A DNA stretch of 64,000 nt. Origin: Spirochaetota bacterium. GTDB taxonomy: Bacteria; Spirochaetota; Spirochaetia; Sphaerochaetales; Sphaerochaetaceae. Below are positions 25,465 to 35,306 of the stretch, one piece after another (position 1 is the stretch's first letter; every line of letters starts with the position of its first letter). Location of the stretch: assembly GCA_023401595.1 (NCBI GenBank), contig JAEXDQ010000010.1, positions 57,518-121,517 of the forward strand, given 5' to 3'. The position numbers and the translations under genes were made by a program. Below the pieces are notes generated by a model that was not told the origin of the DNA, ran no database searches, and was given only the letters and a program-made list of their open reading frames with translations.

Positions 25465-27555
25465 ATGTTGCAGATACCTACATTCGAACTCAACGTAACC
25501 GACGAAGAAGTCTTCAAGGGCTTTGATCTCAACTATCCTGGGCTTGGAGAGGTCAAGGAGTGCCTGGAGGGAAAAGACTATCCACGGGCAAAAAAAGCAT
25601 TGGTGGACTATTTTCGCACACGGAGGAACGTCGTCTATTTCTATGACTATCGCTCCCTTCCTCTCGCAAAAGTCGATACGGACACAAATCCGTACTATTT
25701 CCAATCGGCGCTGGGCCTGGCAGGCGAGCTGAAGCCGTTCTGCATGTACGTCGCCGACAAAATGCTCGAAAACACCTACGTATTGCCGGGCAGAGGAAGA
25801 GGAGAGACGTTCCTTGGGGAACATTTTGAGAACATGATCCATTTCAACTTCCTGGAGGACCAGGGCAAACGGCACCGGCATTTTCTGGATCAGTTCGTGA
25901 GGGGACAGTTCTTCGAGTCCCTGGCGGTCGCATATCACGAGACCCAGGACAGGAAATACCTGGACAAGTTCTGCGTCATCCTGAAAAAATTCTTCGAGAC
26001 GTACCCGCTTCGAATCGTCGATGGCTCGCCCACAGCCAACCGATTCCAATATGATGAAGACAGGGATGTAATGAGCGCGGGGTGGCTCTGTCTGGTCTAT
26101 ATCAGCCTCTTCTATACGAGGATTCCGTATGATATCGACAGCGACCTGGCCTTTGAAATCATCAAAAGGATATGGTATATCGGAATACAGTTCCGACGTT
26201 TCGATACCGACGCCTACCGTCCGTACAACCATCACCTTTTCGAAAGGGGCCTCGTTCCATTCACCCTCGGGACGCTGCTTCCTGAAATCCCCGCTTTCAA
26301 GCAAATGAAAAACCGTGGGGCGGCCATTGCCCGAAGGCACATCAAAGAGGATTTCAACAAGGACGGCGGGTATAGCGAGCATTCCATCTCCTATTGGGCC
26401 GGCGCGGCGTTGGGAGAGATGTTGACCAGAGCCTTGATCATAGCGCGGTTGAACAATGAGAAGCTGATGGATGAGAAATGCTATTCTCGATTGAACAAGT
26501 CCTTCTCGCTTCTCGCTGCCCTTGCCTCCCCGTCCGAGTCATTCCCCAACATCGGGGACAACAGGGGGCCGATGATCAACCCGATCCTACGATTGGGTTC
26601 CCTCGCTTTGGACAATTCCTTTTGCAACAGTGTGTTGGAAATCAGGAAACAGGGAGGGACACGACAGGAGCTTCCTCCTTACGATTATGCCAATGACAGC
26701 GCGGGTTTCGCCATCTCACGGAATGGTTTCACCCCCGACTCAAACTACGTGGTGATGTCGGCGAAGACGAAATGCGGATACACCGGACACAACCATATGG
26801 ACATGCTCTCACTGATCATCACCCTCAGAGGAAAGGAGATCGTGGGCGAACCATATTCGGGGAAACTCTACCACAACATCAAGATGCACAGCCCGCAGAG
26901 GGGGTTCATGTACAACATGACCTCCCACAACACGGTTCTCTGTTACGGAAACCCCATAGTGGACGACATGTACTATTCAAACAAATGGGGGGTCTACAGA
27001 CCCGACACCCCGATAGTCGCTTCAAAAAGCAACGAAAACGGATTCTTCGTCGAGGCGTATCATACGGCGTATACATTCTGCCTCCACCGCAGGAAGCTGT
27101 ACTTCGACAGAAACCACGGGTTGATCGTCCACGACAAGGTTGAACGGGGCAACCGGTATGATACCCCCCATATCCAGCGTTGGCATCTTTGCCAGGGCTG
27201 TTCGGTGCGCAGGCTTTCGGACAATGCGCTGTTGATTTCCAAGGAGGGAGTGGACGTCCTGTTCCTGGCTAAGGAAGCGATGGAGCTATCGATATGGAAA
27301 AACCCGCTGCTTTGTCCTGATATCTTCGCCAATGAAGATGAAATATTCCCGATCATCGATGTAAGGTTCCAGACACCGGACTTTTTGATCGCCGACAACG
27401 CCGCGGCGAACCTTCATACCCTGTTCCTCGACGTGACGGGGATGAGCGGCCGGTTGGAAGCTAATCTGGATTCGATCGGCAAAATGTTCGGCGACAGCGA
27501 TGGCTTCGAGGACAATCTGACCGCCATTTCAACGATACTCGGCACATTGGAGTAG
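25465..27555 (+). CDS. Heparinase II/III-like polysaccharide lyase (second)
   Basis: 696 residues, no signal peptide. The alpha/alpha-toroid part has YRPYNHHLFERGLVPFTLG and DGGYSEHSISYWAGAALGEM; the beta-sandwich part has GHNHMDMLSLIITLRGKEIV and MTSHNTVLCYGNP, matching the heparinase II/III core including the histidines. I start at ATG 25465, preceded by AAGGAG; a GTG at 25441 is less likely. It is probably the second lyase of the same pathway as the gene at 23376. The two are diverged in sequence and may act on different linkages, or one may be exo-acting. Confidence 0.82.
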   Translation: MLQIPTFELNVTDEEVFKGFDLNYPGLGEVKECLEGKDYPRAKKALVDYFRTRRNVVYFYDYRSLPLAKVDTDTNPYYFQSALGLAGELKPFCMYVADKMLENTYVLPGRGRGETFLGEHFENMIHFNFLEDQGKRHRHFLDQFVRGQFFESLAVAYHETQDRKYLDKFCVILKKFFETYPLRIVDGSPTANRFQYDEDRDVMSAGWLCLVYISLFYTRIPYDIDSDLAFEIIKRIWYIGIQFRRFDTDAYRPYNHHLFERGLVPFTLGTLLPEIPAFKQMKNRGAAIARRHIKEDFNKDGGYSEHSISYWAGAALGEMLTRALIIARLNNEKLMDEKCYSRLNKSFSLLAALASPSESFPNIGDNRGPMINPILRLGSLALDNSFCNSVLEIRKQGGTRQELPPYDYANDSAGFAISRNGFTPDSNYVVMSAKTKCGYTGHNHMDMLSLIITLRGKEIVGEPYSGKLYHNIKMHSPQRGFMYNMTSHNTVLCYGNPIVDDMYYSNKWGVYRPDTPIVASKSNENGFFVEAYHTAYTFCLHRRKLYFDRNHGLIVHDKVERGNRYDTPHIQRWHLCQGCSVRRLSDNALLISKEGVDVLFLAKEAMELSIWKNPLLCPDIFANEDEIFPIIDVRFQTPDFLIADNAAANLHTLFLDVTGMSGRLEANLDSIGKMFGDSDGFEDNLTAISTILGTLE

Positions 27556-27582
27556 GCGTCCGCTGCGACAGCTCCCTGTATG

Positions 27583-27624
27583 CATTCCCCTTCGGTTGAT
27601 TTTCATCACCCGAAAGGGGAAATG
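27583..27624. terminator. Bidirectional hairpin between convergent genes
   Basis: CCCCTTCGG pairs with CCGAAAGGGG (one bulged A), and the outer CATT/AATG and inner GGTTGAT/ATCACC add partial pairing. It sits between the convergent heparinase and GH88 genes. U-runs are weak on both sides. Confidence 0.55.
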
Positions 27625-27674
27625 TTCCGTAATCTGTTCCCGCGCCACTCTATTGTGTCGATACCGGTTTTATT

Positions 27675-28823
27675 CTACCAGTACGCTCGCCACATAGGAT
27701 TCTTCGCCCGCATCAACGCTTCTACATAGAAATAGTCGCCCCAAGTGTTGCACTCGTCTATGCCTCGGTTTTTGGCGCTGTTCGTCGGAGTATGCTTGCA
27801 ATAGACCCCATGGAGCAGCTGTCCATTGGAGACAGAGGGGTCCTTGACGGCGCACATCTCATACAACGGAGGAAGCAGTCCAAGGGCGGCTTCCCGAAGG
27901 GAGGGATCGTGCAGGTCGTCGCTCATCTCCAACATGCCGCAGATCGCAATGGCGAGAGCGGAGGAATCCCTGGGCTCGCCGCTACCGTCGCCAAAATCGA
28001 AATCCCAATATGGGACGACCGAACCGGGCAGGTGATGCAGAAAGAAATCGAGCGTCTTACGGAACACATCCTTGGCGGCTTCGGATTCGGTATACCGGTA
28101 CGCAAGCGCGGAACCGTAGATGCCCCAGGCCTGCCCCCTGGCCCATGCGCTGTCGTTACGGTTCCCCTGATGGGTCACTCCATACAACGGCCTGCCGGTA
28201 TCGGGATCGAAGAAGAACGTGTGGTACGTCGAGTCGTCCGGCCTGAGTACACAATGGATCGAGGTGTTGAAATGCTTCATCGCGACTTCCCTGTACTTCT
28301 CCACCCCGGTTTCCTCCGTCGCCCAGAACAGCAGGGGGATGTTCATTAGGCAGTCGATGATCAGACGGTGGCAGTCGGGATCGCCGATAGGCCCCCAGGC
28401 CTGGATGAACTCTCCTTTTTCCTGGAAGCGGGAAATCAAGTAGTCGGCGGCTTTCAGCGCGGCGTCCCGTCCCTTCTCGCTTCCGTACAGCTTGTAGGCG
28501 GCGACACAGGAAGGAGAATACAGGAAACCCATGTCATGGTTTTTGATCGACCGCATCTCGACGATCCGCCGGTAGAAATCATCGACATGCTCCAAAGCCT
28601 TTTTCTTCAAGCTCTCATCTTTGGTAAGCTCATACATTATGTTGATCTCACCGGTCCACATGCCGTTCGTCCATTCGTTGTTTTCCGAAGGTATGTAGAA
28701 GTTCCGTTCACTGTTCGTCGGTTTGAACAGCGGCCCCAGGTCATCGACCGCCTTCTTCGTCTGAGCATAGGCGTGGCCGAACATCCCGTCCCAATGTAGT
28801 TTCTCACATATATCCTGATTCAT
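27675..28823 (-). CDS. Unsaturated uronyl hydrolase, GH88/GH105-like
   Basis: About 382 residues forming an alpha/alpha barrel. Key motifs are NEWTNGMWTGEINIMYEL, the catalytic-type Asp in NHDMGFLY (D97), the second Asp in IIDCLMNIPLL (D157), and GVTHQGNRNDSAWARGQAWG. This matches unsaturated glucuronyl hydrolases, which remove 4,5-unsaturated uronic acid from lyase products by hydration. There is no signal peptide, so it is cytoplasmic. GGGAGG sits 5 bases before the chosen ATG, and it follows the DUF3604 gene by 11 bases as the last gene of the leftward operon. It is the natural next step after the heparinase-like lyases. Confidence 0.87.
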   Translation of the reverse strand: MNQDICEKLHWDGMFGHAYAQTKKAVDDLGPLFKPTNSERNFYIPSENNEWTNGMWTGEINIMYELTKDESLKKKALEHVDDFYRRIVEMRSIKNHDMGFLYSPSCVAAYKLYGSEKGRDAALKAADYLISRFQEKGEFIQAWGPIGDPDCHRLIIDCLMNIPLLFWATEETGVEKYREVAMKHFNTSIHCVLRPDDSTYHTFFFDPDTGRPLYGVTHQGNRNDSAWARGQAWGIYGSALAYRYTESEAAKDVFRKTLDFFLHHLPGSVVPYWDFDFGDGSGEPRDSSALAIAICGMLEMSDDLHDPSLREAALGLLPPLYEMCAVKDPSVSNGQLLHGVYCKHTPTNSAKNRGIDECNTWGDYFYVEALMRAKNPMWRAYW

Positions 28824-28834
28824 CATGTCCTCCC

Positions 28835-30424
28835 CTATTGAACGAACGATACCGGCGAAGTGAAGACGCAATCCCCGTTCTTCTGATACGCCCGCAGATA
28901 GATGGCCTGATCGTCTTCCAGCCTGAATTCCTCTTCAAACTTGCAGACGGTCTCGCTTCGTGAGCTGAACGGACCGATTTCGATGGCAGGCGAAACGAAA
29001 CCATTGACGTACTCGCTGGTGTTTCGGTCCCTCAGCTCGTCAATCGAATAGGTCAGACGTTTTTCAATGACCTCGTCTCCCCATTGGGCCCGCAGGAGAA
29101 GTTCAATTCGGGTATTCTCATTCCCTTCGATATCCATAGCGAAGCCCTGAGTGGAATTGGTCACCGCATTGAGGTTCCCGTTGGTCACCAGGTGTAGCTT
29201 CACCTGATTGTTTTCAACCTCAAACACCGGCAGGAATTTTCCTGCGTCTTGAGGAATATCGAGAGGATCGACCATATCGATTCCCCTGAACCGGGGAGAT
29301 GCGCAAATCAATTCGCCGTCCAGTATCCGGACGGTCGCATCCCAGGTGGTATCGATATGCTTCTTGCCCCACCCGAACATGATGCCGACGCACCCCGAGT
29401 ACGACGGGGAGCAATCGAAAACGTATCGTCCCGCAAGGATACGGTCGCCTTGGATCAGCTCCACCTTGTCCAGCTTGTCGAACCCCGCCACATAGGCCGC
29501 TACAGTGTTCATTTCCCTCAGCGCCGTCCTCTGGCCCTGAAACGCGCCGTTGACGAACAGCATGGCTTCGATGGGATCGCCCGATGCGGCCGAAGTCCTT
29601 CGCTCCCGCAGGGAATTCCATATGGAATCCCTGGTAAGCTCCTCGCTCCATAGTACAGTTCTTCCAAAACCATAGCTTCCCGGAGCCGCGTTGTGGTGGT
29701 CTGTAGAACCGGTCACTCCGAAATGATAGCCCCGTTTCAGGCCGCCCTGATAGGTATTGTCACTGCATCGCGGCCCCATGGTATGCAGGTATCTGATTTT
29801 CGCCTCCGAGCTTTCCGCGCAACCATGCATCGAGATGATCTCGATCAACGGCGACACCTTTCCGTTGTACTCGTCGAAATTGATTCCACGATACCCCGTT
29901 TTGTAGCCGATATGGTGAGGAATGCACAGGAATCTATCGGTCTGTTCCGCATCCCCCTCCAAAAGCCGTTGCAAACGGGTATCCCGCCGCCCCTCAGGTA
30001 CTTCGGCGGGAAGCTCCTCGGTCAGGTCCTTGCAGAGGATCGTATAGTCCCCGTAGTGGAATGAATGATATTCATAGGATGAGAACGGAAGGAAACCGGA
30101 GGACTGCGCCAGTCGCATGCATTCCTTGTAGTGCTGCCAGTTCCTCCTGAGCTTCGCGAAGCCTTCGCGGTGATAGGCCACCACTTCCGGGGGTATCTTC
30201 ATGCTGTCGTCCTCGGCGATATCCGGCCAAGCGAAATGTCCGGTGACGGAAAAGAAATCCAGCTGCGTCCTGGCGAATGCGACCGCATGCTCTATGGTTC
30301 CATACCCATAGCTGATGCCGCAATGGTTGTGTACGTCCCCAACGTACCTGTTGAGAGAGCGAACCTCCTCATAGAGGCCGTTCTCCTGCAATTCTTTTTC
30401 AAAATACTTGACGACTCTGTTCAT
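28835..30424 (-). CDS. DUF3604/PHP-fold metal-dependent protein
   Basis: 529 residues. The N-terminal half shows a PHP-like metal-hydrolase layout: GDVHNHCGISYG (about 31-42), FSVTGHFAWPD, SSYEYHS, CIPHHIGYK and TGSTDHHNAAPGSYG, all with conserved histidine and aspartate ligands. The C-terminal half is beta-rich. DUF3604 members recur in polysaccharide loci but I know of no settled activity. The start MNRVVKYFEK overlaps the upstream stop (ATGA) and is preceded by GGTGGAG. No signal peptide. A hydrolytic step on a sulfated or uronate-containing oligosaccharide is plausible; this is guilt by association. Confidence 0.75.
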   Translation of the reverse strand: MNRVVKYFEKELQENGLYEEVRSLNRYVGDVHNHCGISYGYGTIEHAVAFARTQLDFFSVTGHFAWPDIAEDDSMKIPPEVVAYHREGFAKLRRNWQHYKECMRLAQSSGFLPFSSYEYHSFHYGDYTILCKDLTEELPAEVPEGRRDTRLQRLLEGDAEQTDRFLCIPHHIGYKTGYRGINFDEYNGKVSPLIEIISMHGCAESSEAKIRYLHTMGPRCSDNTYQGGLKRGYHFGVTGSTDHHNAAPGSYGFGRTVLWSEELTRDSIWNSLRERRTSAASGDPIEAMLFVNGAFQGQRTALREMNTVAAYVAGFDKLDKVELIQGDRILAGRYVFDCSPSYSGCVGIMFGWGKKHIDTTWDATVRILDGELICASPRFRGIDMVDPLDIPQDAGKFLPVFEVENNQVKLHLVTNGNLNAVTNSTQGFAMDIEGNENTRIELLLRAQWGDEVIEKRLTYSIDELRDRNTSEYVNGFVSPAIEIGPFSSRSETVCKFEEEFRLEDDQAIYLRAYQKNGDCVFTSPVSFVQ

Positions 30425-32163
30425 TGTCTCTCCACCTTGATCCTTATCGTTGTCTTTCCGTCTATCGGTCCGCAATCAATCCGTATCGCTTCGAACCCTG
30501 GAACCAAATGGAACACCCTTTCCTGTCGGTATGGCAGCTCATATTGTTCCAAAGCGATCCTGATCAGCCATCCGGTGCGCCGTTCGATGACGATCCCCAT
30601 CGAATCCGTCGAAACGATATCCCCCCTTTCCGTCACCACCGGCAAAATCAGTTTCCCATCAGCCCAACAAGCGGTCATTCTCAGACCGCCGTCGTCCAAT
30701 TCATATGAAAAAGAGTAAGGATGTTCTTTTTCCTGTTCCCCCCGGCTGTTCGTGAGAAATCCCCTGGCGGTTACTTCGCTACCGGACACATGCATCGTCG
30801 CGGAGAAATCATACACGGAGGCATAGACCTGCCCCGCTTTTGACAATTCAATCCGCGGAGTCAGACATTCGTGGTGTCCGACGCCGACCGGTAGCTGCAT
30901 GTTGTTCTTTTCCTTGAGGACATACTCGTTCATGCTGGAGACCAGCAGCCCCCCCGCAGCCTTGTGCTGCAACAGGGATATCGAGCCCCCTCCTGGATGC
31001 CCTTGCGCCAGGTACACCCAGTCGTTCGTCGTGATGGTGGCCGTATACCCGCCATGGGAGATGATCGAGGTGGAAAGCTCCGGAAAGCTTCTGACGCCAT
31101 CGAACGCATACCGTGGCAATTCGGTTCTTTGAACCTGAGGGTCGTCACAAAGCCGCTCCTGAAGAATATACGCCAGAACCTTCGCATGGGTGAACGAATG
31201 GTGGACGCAGGGCTTTTGCCCAGCCGCGCCGTACCCAGGCCCACCCGACAGCAATCCGTCGACAGTACAGGCTTCTTGCAGTTTCAGATTTTGAAACGCG
31301 GCCCAAACGAACGCAGGATTTTGCTTTCTCAACATCAGGAACGCGGCGGCCATACCGTCGGAGGTGCGGCTTCCATAATAGGTCCATTTGAAGCTACGGC
31401 TTCCGAAACTATCGTCGATCCCGCCATCGGACAAGACGAACCAGAGATGGGCGGACAACGCTTTACCGGCAAGCTCAATCAGCTCCCGGTTCCCGCAGAG
31501 CAGGCCGAGCCGGATCATCGAGGGCAGCGACTCCTCAAGATTGTATCCGATATCCACGGGGGCGCACCCATTCGCGGTCCGTTCCTCCCTGGGCGTACCC
31601 TCCCCGTAGATCAAATGGTTCTGTGTCAGGCAGCCTTTCCAGGCGGAGACATATTCGTTCGACTTTGCTAGATAGCGATTGTCTCCGTAATACAGGTAGG
31701 CGAGATACAGGGCAAGGCTGTTCGCGACGGGATAGTTGATGTTCCTTCGTTGCAAGTCGTCATATGCGAAAAGATAGTCCGCCGCCCTTCGAGCCCGGCA
31801 CGCGAGCCGTTGCCGGTCGTCGGCTTCAAGCAAGGAGCCGAACGAAACCAAGGAATCGAGCATCTGGATCAGTGAGAACACGGTGGTCCCCGTCCATGGC
31901 GACGAAAGGTCGTTCCGGTAGGAACCGTCCGCCTGGCTCACATTCCGTTCCGCCCAAGAGAACAAATCCAACGCTCCCTTTCGCCATTTTTCATCGCCAG
32001 TGATACGGAAAAGGTACAGGAACGGATACATGGCGTCAAAGCATCTTCCATGAGAAATTCCGCACGCAGGACATGCGAACGCTCCATCCTGGGTCTGAAG
32101 GGAAAGGAGGGCTTCGCACCATGTATGCAACAGATTCTCACAGAGGGTTTCAATCTCATGCAT
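30421..32163 (-). CDS. Uncharacterised toroid-like protein of the glycan operon
   Basis: About 580 residues; I do not recognise the family. Residues 1-320 look like an alpha/alpha toroid (CFDAMYPFLYLFRITGDEKW, NYPVANSLALYLAYLYYGDN, ESLPSMIRLGLL, FKWTYYGSRTSDGMAAAFLM, CVHHSFTHAKVLAYIL). The rest is beta-rich (GGYTATITTNDWVYLAQGHP, AGGLLVSSMNEYVL), as in heparinase-type lyases and related enzymes. There is no signal peptide. The start MHEIETL overlaps the stop of the DUF2264 gene by 8 bases. The fold and neighbours point to a lyase or hydrolase for the same polysaccharide. Candidate catalytic residues are the clustered His and Tyr in CVHHSFTH and FKWTYYGSR. Confidence 0.6.
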   Translation of the reverse strand: MHEIETLCENLLHTWCEALLSLQTQDGAFACPACGISHGRCFDAMYPFLYLFRITGDEKWRKGALDLFSWAERNVSQADGSYRNDLSSPWTGTTVFSLIQMLDSLVSFGSLLEADDRQRLACRARRAADYLFAYDDLQRRNINYPVANSLALYLAYLYYGDNRYLAKSNEYVSAWKGCLTQNHLIYGEGTPREERTANGCAPVDIGYNLEESLPSMIRLGLLCGNRELIELAGKALSAHLWFVLSDGGIDDSFGSRSFKWTYYGSRTSDGMAAAFLMLRKQNPAFVWAAFQNLKLQEACTVDGLLSGGPGYGAAGQKPCVHHSFTHAKVLAYILQERLCDDPQVQRTELPRYAFDGVRSFPELSTSIISHGGYTATITTNDWVYLAQGHPGGGSISLLQHKAAGGLLVSSMNEYVLKEKNNMQLPVGVGHHECLTPRIELSKAGQVYASVYDFSATMHVSGSEVTARGFLTNSRGEQEKEHPYSFSYELDDGGLRMTACWADGKLILPVVTERGDIVSTDSMGIVIERRTGWLIRIALEQYELPYRQERVFHLVPGFEAIRIDCGPIDGKTTIRIKVERQ

Positions 32164-33853
32164 GTTCGCCGGTCCTGATGGTATCACGGAGCTCCGTCAC
32201 CCCCTTCCTGATGGGAAAGACGATGGAAGGAATGACCGTGTTCTTATGGAGGATATTGCTGTTCGGGTACGCCCTGATCAGAAAAGGGCTTCCTATTTCC
32301 GACTCCGTTGAAATGGAACAACGGTATCGGTCGTTCCGCACTTCAATGGAACGCGCATCCTGCGCGACCTCCCCCGGTCTGAGGGCGAACGCACAATCAT
32401 ATGCCACGCAATCGACCTCGCTGCGTATCTTGTGTATCCGTATGTGTCCGTCTTCGATGGGAAGAATCCTTGTCTCCACCTGAATCAGGGGAATCGGGGC
32501 CCATTTCATGAAAACCTCATTTTCCGACAATGAAAAAGCGTCGCACCCGCCTTTGGACACCACCAGCGAATCAAAAACGAAAAACGACAATGTTGAATCG
32601 GGCGCGGCGTTCTCCACGGAATCGGAGGTTCCCTGGACTGAGAACGGAAACGCGGAGGAATAGGCGAACTTGAAGTATTTTTCCTGGAAATGCCCCAGAT
32701 TGTTCATTACCAACGCACCAGGGACAAAGGCCGTCACATCAAAGCGGCGATGTTGAAGCAGCATGCCGGCCTTTCGTTGCAGGGTGAGCCTCTGTAACGA
32801 AGGCAACGGCTCCTCCTTCGCCTCCCAATACGGATCGTCGTCGTCCAACGCCAGGAAAGCGAAGGCCTTCAACGCCCAGTACGGGCTTCCCGGCGCATTG
32901 TATTTCTCCGCCATGATGGAATTGGCGTAGCCGTATCCGACTTGCAGTACATGGTCTGACGAGAAGATTTCCCGATCAAGGAAGTACCGGAGGTTCCGGT
33001 TGATGATTCCTTTCATCACCCCTTTGGGAAAGGGCGTCCATCCCGCGTACAGACATGCGGAAAAAAAGCTCGACTGTGCGAAACGGTATGTCAACGACCT
33101 GCCGTACGGCAACGCCGCGCCATCGGACGCGAACCACTGGATGAAATCCTCGGCGAAACGGCATGCGCGTTCCTTTGTCTCTTCAAGACGCTCCCCCGTT
33201 AGACGGGCGAGGAGGATACTGTAGTACTGCATGGCGAAAGCGCTGTAATAATCGACCCTGCCAGTCTGACCGTCCTTGTACCATCCATCTCCAAGATAGT
33301 TGGAATCGATGTACAGAAGATCCTCTTGCAGCCTTTCCGCATCAAAACGACAGCCTAGTGACCGAAGCGCGGAATTCACCAGGATCCTGAAGAAATACCA
33401 ATTGCATCTGGGCAGCGCATGGTCGTTGATGCCATATAGCCAGACGGCTATATCCCGTTTCGCTTTCTCGTCCAAAGGGTCCCAGAGCAATTGCGGAACC
33501 GCCAGAAGCGCAAAAGCGATGGGCGCCATCTCCACGAAGCATTGGTCGCGGTCTCCAGGGACACCCCAATAATCGGGGTCGCAGGGGTCGCAACCGGCTG
33601 ACAGACCCTGCCGGTAGAACCGCTCGATATCCGTATCCCGCCCTCCTCCGAGCCAGAACGGCACCAAGCCCCATAGCGGACGGGCGAACGCCTCCATCTC
33701 GATCGCATCCTTACCGTAGGAAGCGCCGCGACCTACCAGGACGATGCGGCACCGGCTCTCCGTGGCATGGGAAAGCACAGGACGGACCAAAGAGAGCAAC
33801 AACTGCTGGCAATGGTATTTAGACCTCAGATCAACCAAATTGTTTCGCTCCAA
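32156..33853 (-). CDS. DUF2264 family protein
   Basis: 565 residues. It matches the DUF2264 pattern: EMEAFARPLWGLVPFWLGGG, WGVPGDRDQCFVEMAPIAFAL, DGWYKDGQTGRVDYYSAFAM, PYGRSLTYRFAQSSFFSA and KYNAPGSPYWALKAFAFLAL. The fold is an alpha/alpha toroid with a C-terminal beta domain. DUF2264 proteins occur in pectin, heparin and rhamnogalacturonan loci; their activity is not settled. No signal peptide. The gene starts 23 bases inside the upstream sulfatase gene, so expression is coupled. It could hydrolyse or lyse oligosaccharides after desulfation. Confidence 0.8.
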   Translation of the reverse strand: MERNNLVDLRSKYHCQQLLLSLVRPVLSHATESRCRIVLVGRGASYGKDAIEMEAFARPLWGLVPFWLGGGRDTDIERFYRQGLSAGCDPCDPDYWGVPGDRDQCFVEMAPIAFALLAVPQLLWDPLDEKAKRDIAVWLYGINDHALPRCNWYFFRILVNSALRSLGCRFDAERLQEDLLYIDSNYLGDGWYKDGQTGRVDYYSAFAMQYYSILLARLTGERLEETKERACRFAEDFIQWFASDGAALPYGRSLTYRFAQSSFFSACLYAGWTPFPKGVMKGIINRNLRYFLDREIFSSDHVLQVGYGYANSIMAEKYNAPGSPYWALKAFAFLALDDDDPYWEAKEEPLPSLQRLTLQRKAGMLLQHRRFDVTAFVPGALVMNNLGHFQEKYFKFAYSSAFPFSVQGTSDSVENAAPDSTLSFFVFDSLVVSKGGCDAFSLSENEVFMKWAPIPLIQVETRILPIEDGHIRIHKIRSEVDCVAYDCAFALRPGEVAQDARSIEVRNDRYRCSISTESEIGSPFLIRAYPNSNILHKNTVIPSIVFPIRKGVTELRDTIRTGEHA

Positions 33854-35306
33854 TCGTACAGTATCTGTTTCGAAACGAGGGAATTTCTATCTCCGGCAAA
33901 GAGATCAGATCCCCGGTCCCGCGCATATGCGCTTCCAGTTCGGCAAGCATCTCCTCAATCAACGGATCGAATTCATCGGACGCAAAGACGAGGTTTTCCG
34001 TCTCCTGCCGATCGTCAACCACGTTGTACAGCTCAAGGTAGTACTCGTCCTTGAACAGATCGACGGTCAATTTATACTTTCCCTTGACGACGCACCTTTG
34101 AAAGTTCGACCTTGAACCATTCCCGTCGTATTGGAGAAAGATGGATTCCGGCAGAGAGTCATCCGTCCCGGTACTGATCAACGGAAGCAAGGAAACGCCG
34201 TCGAAGGCATTGTCATGGCGTAGACCAAAATACTCGGCGAGCGTCGGGACGACATCGATCAAGCTGACCACCGCCTCATACTCTTTACGCTCGCTCCGGA
34301 ACCCTTCGGGGAACTTCATGAACAGGGGGACTCTCGCCGATTCCTCATACATGCACATCTTCTGGTACAGGGAATGGGAACCAAGCATCTCCCCATGGTC
34401 GGAGGTGAAGACGATCAGGGAATCGTCATAGATGCCTTGCGTCTTCAGTTCCGTCAGGATCTGTCCCACGAGGTCGTCGAGAAGGCTCACGAGCCCCAGA
34501 TAGACTCTCCAAGATTCCCGCCACTGCTTCAGGCTGTAATGTCCGCCGATGACGCCGGTGAGATTGTACATTTGAAGCGGCGACTGGTACTTGTAGAATT
34601 TTCCTACGTTCTCAGGAAGCACGACAGCCTCTTCCCGCACGCGGCTGAACCAAGGCTCGGGAATCTCCAACGGAGGATGGGGCGCGACGAACATGGCGCT
34701 GAGGAACAACGGTTTCGTCTTGTCCCGAGTCTTCAACGCCTCCAAGGCCTTGGCCGCGAAATAGTTGTCGTAGAAGTATTCCGCACCCTCCCCATAGACG
34801 CCGACGGACGGATTGGAATACCTGGCCAGCCGGGTTTTCCGCCCCTCCACCATTTCGGGGACCGGGGTCTTGAATTTCAGTCCGCCCGGCCGTCTTTTGC
34901 CGTTCTTTTCCAGAAAATCATAATAGGTGGTCTCAGTGGCGACAAACCGGACCCGACAATCCGTCCGGTTCTCCAATTTTCCACCTTCGGTGAAAAGATG
35001 CTGTTTACCGCTATGGATGGAGTCCCATCCGTCCTGCATCATCCTATACAGGTTGTCAAAACCGTCCTTGACGTCTCCGTGCCGCTTGTCCTCCTCGACC
35101 CAGGGGTTGATCAGAGAGCCGTTTCGATTGGGAAACACCCCGGTAAAGAAGGCCCCCCTCGACGGTACGCAGAGAGGGCATGCGCAGTAGGCGCGGGTGA
35201 ACGAAACACCCTTCTCTTTGATGCTCCAGATATTCGGCGTCAGTTCAGGAGAAAGGACGTCGGCCCGCAGCTGGTCGGCCATGATGAGAATCAGATTGTC
35301 CTTCAT
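33831..35306 (-). CDS. Cysteine-type sulfatase (second of pair)
   Basis: About 491 residues. The N-terminus LILIMADQLRADVLSP gives the metal-ligand Asp, and C46-V-P-S-R at CPLCVPSRGAFFTG is the formylglycine motif. SDHGEMLGSHSLYQK carries the second metal-ligand group. It removes sulfate esters from carbohydrates once the cysteine is converted to formylglycine. No signal peptide, so it should act on imported oligosaccharides. The start MKDNLIL overlaps the stop of the upstream sulfatase (ATGA). The only maturase-like sequence in the window is the broken one at 6886, so activation must depend on an enzyme elsewhere. Confidence 0.9.
   Translation of the reverse strand: MKDNLILIMADQLRADVLSPELTPNIWSIKEKGVSFTRAYCACPLCVPSRGAFFTGVFPNRNGSLINPWVEEDKRHGDVKDGFDNLYRMMQDGWDSIHSGKQHLFTEGGKLENRTDCRVRFVATETTYYDFLEKNGKRRPGGLKFKTPVPEMVEGRKTRLARYSNPSVGVYGEGAEYFYDNYFAAKALEALKTRDKTKPLFLSAMFVAPHPPLEIPEPWFSRVREEAVVLPENVGKFYKYQSPLQMYNLTGVIGGHYSLKQWRESWRVYLGLVSLLDDLVGQILTELKTQGIYDDSLIVFTSDHGEMLGSHSLYQKMCMYEESARVPLFMKFPEGFRSERKEYEAVVSLIDVVPTLAEYFGLRHDNAFDGVSLLPLISTGTDDSLPESIFLQYDGNGSRSNFQRCVVKGKYKLTVDLFKDEYYLELYNVVDDRQETENLVFASDEFDPLIEEMLAELEAHMRGTGDLISLPEIEIPSFRNRYCTIGAKQFG

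Noticed and set aside
25297..26382. A 361-codon minus-strand frame containing two similar peptide stretches near its end
   Set aside because: The similar peptides come from the 52-nt DNA repeats, and the rest is antisense to the second heparinase-like gene.
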